Assembly: GCA_963970005.1 (NCBI GenBank)
Contig: CAXAMN010025694.1
Span: forward strand, 162,677 to 226,676
Direction: 5' to 3'
Length of the DNA: 64,000 nucleotides
Source of the DNA: Durusdinium trenchii
Taxonomy: Eukaryota; Sar; Dinophyceae; Suessiales; Symbiodiniaceae
In this document: positions 12,601 through 18,600 of the stretch, one piece after another
Numbering within the stretch: the stretch's first letter is position 1
Layout of the letters: each line of letters begins with the position of its first letter
Notes under the pieces: model-generated
Database searches by the model: none
Told to the model about the DNA's origin: nothing
The model's input: the letters and a program-made list of their open reading frames with translations, nothing else
Program-made: the position numbers and the translations under genes

Positions 12601-15600
12601 TTCTGACTATGCTATTTTCTCTGAGATGTCATCCTCACCCGCTTCGATGGAAGCCGCCAAGATCTTAGATGCGTTCGGATCTCAGCCTGGGTATTCTAAG
12701 GAACAAGCGGATGCTCGGCAAGCATATACCCAAGCCGCCTTCACCGGCGTGCCGACATGGTTGAGACTTCCTAAGGATCGATGGCCTAAGGGTTGGAAAG
12801 GTAAATATAATGATCCTTTAGTACCAATGTTGTTAGCTTTGCACGGACACCCCGATAGTGGTGGTATTTGGGAAGCGTACTTCGAAAAGCAAATTGGTAA
12901 GAAGGGATGGCAATCCGTCTTGAAAGAGATTTGGCGTTCAGTTTTCTACCATCCAGAGTTTGATGCACTTCTTGTTGTCTATGTAGACGACCTCAAGCTC
13001 GCTGCACCCACCAAGAAGATCAAAACGGCATGGAAGTCAATTTCTAGTATGATTGACATTGATGAACCAGAACCTTTCAATAGGTATTTCGGATGCGAGC
13101 ATAGGGAAGAACGAAACATCAAACTCGACATCAAAGAGCACCCATTCTATGACATCTTCAGCACGGGTAAATCCGTTGCCGCACAAACGCGAACTGAAGA
13201 CTATTGGTCTTATGATGAGGAACAAAACACATATACTAGACATCACGTGTATCCTAGGAAAAGAAGATTTGTTCCCGTGGACCAAGGTCTGACTGTGCCT
13301 TGCCAGCACTTCCTTGAACTAAGGACAACCATCAAGGACAACGAGGACACTGAGGTGCAAGATGATTGGACCGTCAATGGTGCCTTTAACGAGGGGGGCT
13401 GGTGGACAGGCAAAACAGTCTTTCAGTGCTGCTCTAACCGGCAAGCCGATATAGAGTACCCAGAAGGGTATGCCATGGCTGTTAAAAAGAAAACTGGAGT
13501 AAGAAACAAGACTTCAGCTAAACAAGCTGCACGTGCACAAAAGTTCACCAACATGTCTGACCTCCCGGTCGTCAAAGGTGAATGCATGCGCAAGCAAGTC
13601 AACTGTGTATATTATGATATGCACGATTTCTTATCATCATGCGTAGATGCATACTGCGATTTAGCTAAGGTCAAACGCAAGGACCTCAGGAAAGCTTCCA
13701 CTCCGTTTCATGAGCTTAGAATTGCAAGACCTCGTGAAAACGAGGAGCAGCCTGAGGGTCGTTTGAAAGGGATTGCCAGCCGGATCCTTATGAAAGTTTT
13801 GTTCGCAGCGCGTATGGCGCGCTATGATTTGTTGCGAGCGACTCAGTCATTAGCTTCAAGGGTTACAAAATGGTCACCTGATTGTGATGCAGCGTTGCAT
13901 AGGTTAATTTCATATATTAATTGTTCATTAGACATGACCATGCGGGGATTCATGGGCGATAAGTTTTCAGAATGTCAACTTTGGCTTTTTGCTGATGCAG
14001 ACTTTGCAGGGGAATATGACAACAAGAGTACTACTGGAACGTTTATGGCATTAGTAGGACCCAACACTTATTGGCCTATTAATGCGTTTAGCAAGAAGCA
14101 AACCGCCACTGCTATGTCTAGTACGGAAGCCGAAGTTGTTGCCGCTAATCACGCTGTTCGTGCTCAAGGCCTACCCTCGCTATCGCTTTTCAATTACTTG
14201 ATCGCTATGAGCGACCCTAAGTGTCCGCCCCAGGCCAAAACGCGTCGAGCTGGCGTAGCTGCCAAGCCGAAGGCGCCTACGTTGCACGAACCCGTGTCGA
14301 TCGCTCGAATCGATCGCGAGTTGGATGAGATTAGGTACGGTTTTCTCCATGATGGTCCTGAAAGTGTTGCTAATGTTAACCACCTTCAAGTTCGTTTAGG
14401 ACCATGCTTTACTATTCGTTTTATGGAGGACAACCAAGCTACCATCACCATCCTTTCTAATGGTAACTCTGTCAACATGCGTCACACTGACCGTACTCAA
14501 CGTGTTTCATTTAGCTGGTTAAAGGAAACCTTTGATAGTGACCAATTCGATTTGATAAATGTGAATACCCTCCATCAAGCTGCGGATGTTCTTACCAAAC
14601 CTTTTACTTCCCCCCAGAAATGGAATTCAGCACTGTATATGTTGAACATGGTGCCATATACCTACAAACAACCCAAAAGCAAGGGTAACTCCTTGGCTGT
14701 GACGCCCTCAAGGGGCGATCCTGTGCAGTACTTCGACATCTCAACCCCTGATAATTCTGACAATGAGGAATTGGATCAGGGGGGCAATGCACTGCCCAGT
14801 CAGCAACCCAAGACTAAACAAAGGCTCATGGTCGAATGGTGTTGTTCACCTGACTCCAAGCTCGGACAACAAAGGGCCGCTTCTAAAGGATGTACTGTCT
14901 TTAGGGTTACTGAAAATGAGGACGCCACGACAAGGAAATGCGTTGAACAAATGACACAAAAGACAATTCAGTTTTGGAAGGAAAATGGCAAATGTAACGT
15001 GCACGTCCACATTTCACTTCCATGTACGGGAGGATGCCCATGGAACAATGTGAATAAGGACTTGCCAGGTGGGAAAGAAAGGATACAACAGCATCAAAAG
15101 AAATTCGCTGCCCTTCTTAAGAACGCTGATAAGTTTCTTGAAGGCATATCCGTTGTTAAACCCACCATTTCATTTGAGCTTCCTTCATTTTGTGAATATT
15201 GGAAATGGAAAAGTGTGAAGAACTTTAAACGTAAGTATCGTCTTGTTGACTACAAACTTCATGGGTGTCAAGTTGGGGTGACGGACGAACATGGGACACC
15301 AATTAAGAAGGGTTGGACAGTTGCATCCGACATTGAGGCGTTTGCTGCTCTCGAACAGCTTAGGTGCGACGGACAGCATGTACACGCTCAGTCACGTGGT
15401 AAGGCACTTAGGGATGCAGAAGGGTACACATTTAAATTAACTGATAAGATACACACCATGTTTAGGAACTTGTGTTCACGTGTGTATGCTCAACCCTGTA
15501 CTGAGGAGCCCACTGTTCATGCCGCATGCGCCACCACCACTCACACCCGCACTTGCACTCACACTCATACTCACACCCACACCTACTCCACTTATCACCT

Positions 15601-18600
15601 CCACCATTCTCACATACCTCATACTACTTCCACTCGACGTCACAGTTCACGAACTAAGGTGCTGCTTAGGTCACTTGCTTCTCGCGCGGTCGGTGCTTCG
15701 CTCGCCAAGCACCCTTCATCGGGTTGCCAAGCCATGGGCGACCTGACGGAGGACGACCTGCTGCAGATCGAGTGGGACCAGTATAGCAACGAGCCCATCG
15801 AGAGGTATTTATCGGTCAACCACTCTCCGGAAACGGAGTCGCGTTGGACAAAGTTTATTGCATACGCAGTTTATCAAGGTATGCTATTGACCGAAGAGGG
15901 CTCGAAACAGCACCACGACCACTTGGTGGAACTGCTGCGTGCAGTATATCCAGTCATGTTGTACGATTGTTGGGTGCGTGACTACATATTTACGGAATCA
16001 ATGATGGGCCTTACAACCATTCATCCGTCTGCGTTTGGTCACCTGAATGTGCTTGCGGAAACGCAACGCCGGAAGGCCGTGGTCATCGTCACCGATTCTA
16101 TTTTGTGCTTCCTTAACGGGAAGCGAAGTCGTACAGCCTATGAGCCGTTACAAGAGTTCAATGTCGCTTTCGGCGGAGACTGGGACTTCATCGAGGTCAA
16201 GATCGTATGGGGTGCTGAGTTACCTCGTTTAATGGCAGAGTACAAGGCTGCTGTTGCTCGCGTAAATGCGAGGGCCTTGCTCAACATGAGGGATCCCGCA
16301 AGGGATACCCCGCGCATCTTTGGTTTAATTTGGTGGAACGGCAACGACCTCGTCGGCAGGAACGGAATCACGCCCAATGATTCTACTTGGCGCTATGAGG
16401 CTGCAAATCCCGACAGACTCGGTACGCAGGCGCGCATCCTTGGCAACGTTAAACTGTTAGCCGAATGCAAGGAGATCTCCGACGAGCTCTGCTGTATATG
16501 TGGAATATCTTCTTATCTTTTTGAGTTGCCTTCGTTTGTCGATATTTTCTGGGCAGAAATCAACGACATCATTGAGAGTCTCGGCATACACCGATTCCAG
16601 CCTGACAATCTGGTTTACCAATCCGATAAAGTTGATCAATGGCATATGCGAAAGACGCAGGAGAACATCGATCGCTTCGTGAACTATGTGACCTCGATTG
16701 TCAAATTGTCGTACCATGTGAACGTCGTTGAAGCTTCCCGAGAGGGAATTGCCGCGCTCAACAGGGTGAGAAGATTTAAATACAGTTGGGATTCCTCAGC
16801 GACAGTCAAAATACCGGAATCGTATTTACAACTTATCAATGAATTTGTTGAACAGCGAAACGCGCGAATGCAACAGACGTTGGGGAAGAGCAGGCAGTTT
16901 ACTGTCGAGGAAGTACAAGCGTACAGCCCCTTTGAGACGAATGACGTGTCAGTCGAAGAGCTCAAGGCCTCCGTTAACCTGGAAGGCGAAGATCCTCAAG
17001 ATGTGTTGCAGTTTATCAATGTTGTACCTGTTATTGAGCTACCGGAGGAACAGCCCGCATTGGACGAGCCGATGGATGATGTTGCGACAGCCGACGTAAA
17101 AGTCGAGCCGAAGGTTGAGGAAACCGACGCGGACGTTGAGATGCCCGATAGCTATACAGGCGCAACCGACGAAGTACCTGGGCCTGATACTGGTATCGCA
17201 GGCGTAAATGCCTTGCCGACAGCACCAGAACCTGATCCACAGATGGCGAAGATCGAGGCCGAGGTTCTTGATGTTTTGGCTGATGATGAAACGACTGTTG
17301 AAGAAGGTGCAACCGGAGATGTTCCTATGATCCCTACGGACGCGGACCAACCCGCAGAGGGTCAAGCGTCTTCATCTGACTCGAGACCACCATTGCCGCG
17401 ATTGCGAGGCAAAGGGCAGGGACAAGGCACCCCTTCGGTCGCTCCCGTAACGGGGAGCTTTCTTGCACTTGAGAACAACGACAACCCCGACTTGAAATTT
17501 TCTGGAAAAGGGAAGGGCGTTCTCGTTCGCGAGACGAAGCCTAACCCCGAGTACAAAAATATGCAGGTCGAGGTTGAAGAGGTTCTCGGAAGGTATCCTT
17601 ACCCGGATCACCTACTCAAGGCCATCGGGAATGGCAACATCCAACTCCTCGAGGATGAGCTGGGCCGCGACGCCAAGCAGTACGTGCTGTACCACGTTAC
17701 TGGCCATAGGTATTATTATGTATATGAGGATTATCATCATGGGCCTTGGGAGTGGTGCTGCTCCTGGCCACATCATGTTCGTCGCGGTATTTCTGGTCTT
17801 CTTCGTGGACACGTCCCAGACGTCAGTATTTATGATCCGGCGTGTTATTTGCCAATTTACAAACTACTAGATTTGGCGAAGGCCAAATTCCCTGATTATG
17901 CTGATTCTATGAATGTTTTTGAGTTGATTTCGATGGCTATTTATGACAACAAAGATCGTTTCGAATTTCAATGCGTGTACGACTCTCGTGTGAACGAGCA
18001 GCTCGAACTTTTCGCCGCCCCCGTCAAGATCCGATGTGGACAAGGCCACACCGACGACGTTCTCGAGACGCGATCAAATGAAGTGCTAGCAGTACTAATC
18101 TACTGCCGTCCTGACCATGTACACAGGTACAATGCTCGTTTGACAGCGCACGGGAACCGCGATATACCACCTCGGCTTTACCACCGAACGCATGAAGGTG
18201 CTGCGCGATCCATTATTGCGAGCGGGCTCATTCCCGGCGGTGGAGCCGGTGGACCGAAAAGCAAAGGCAATTCCTTCTTTTCAACACAACCTCTGGGAAA
18301 CCAGAAGGCGATATCTGGTGTTCGTGCTGACCGACCAGTGGAGATTTGTTTTTCAACACCGGATGTGATTGAAGCAGGAGTTGATCTTTTCCTCACAAAT
18401 TCTGGCGCGGTGATTACCAGCCATCACGTTCCGAATACGTGTATTCTATTTGCAACTCGAGCCCGCGCAAATGCGGAGCCAGAAGTTTTCTATTCGAGGC
18501 CGCAGGCATTGGATCCTTCGAACATTGAGATCGGTGTTCCGCAAGATGATGTGACATTGGTCCCGGGAAAAGTGTCGGAAGTACGCACCATTTTGGAAGG

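Noticed and set aside
14820-15480. Firm call as a C5 cytosine-5 DNA methyltransferase
   Set aside because: No GPPCQ loop, ENV motif or clear target-recognition domain; only partial motif resemblance.
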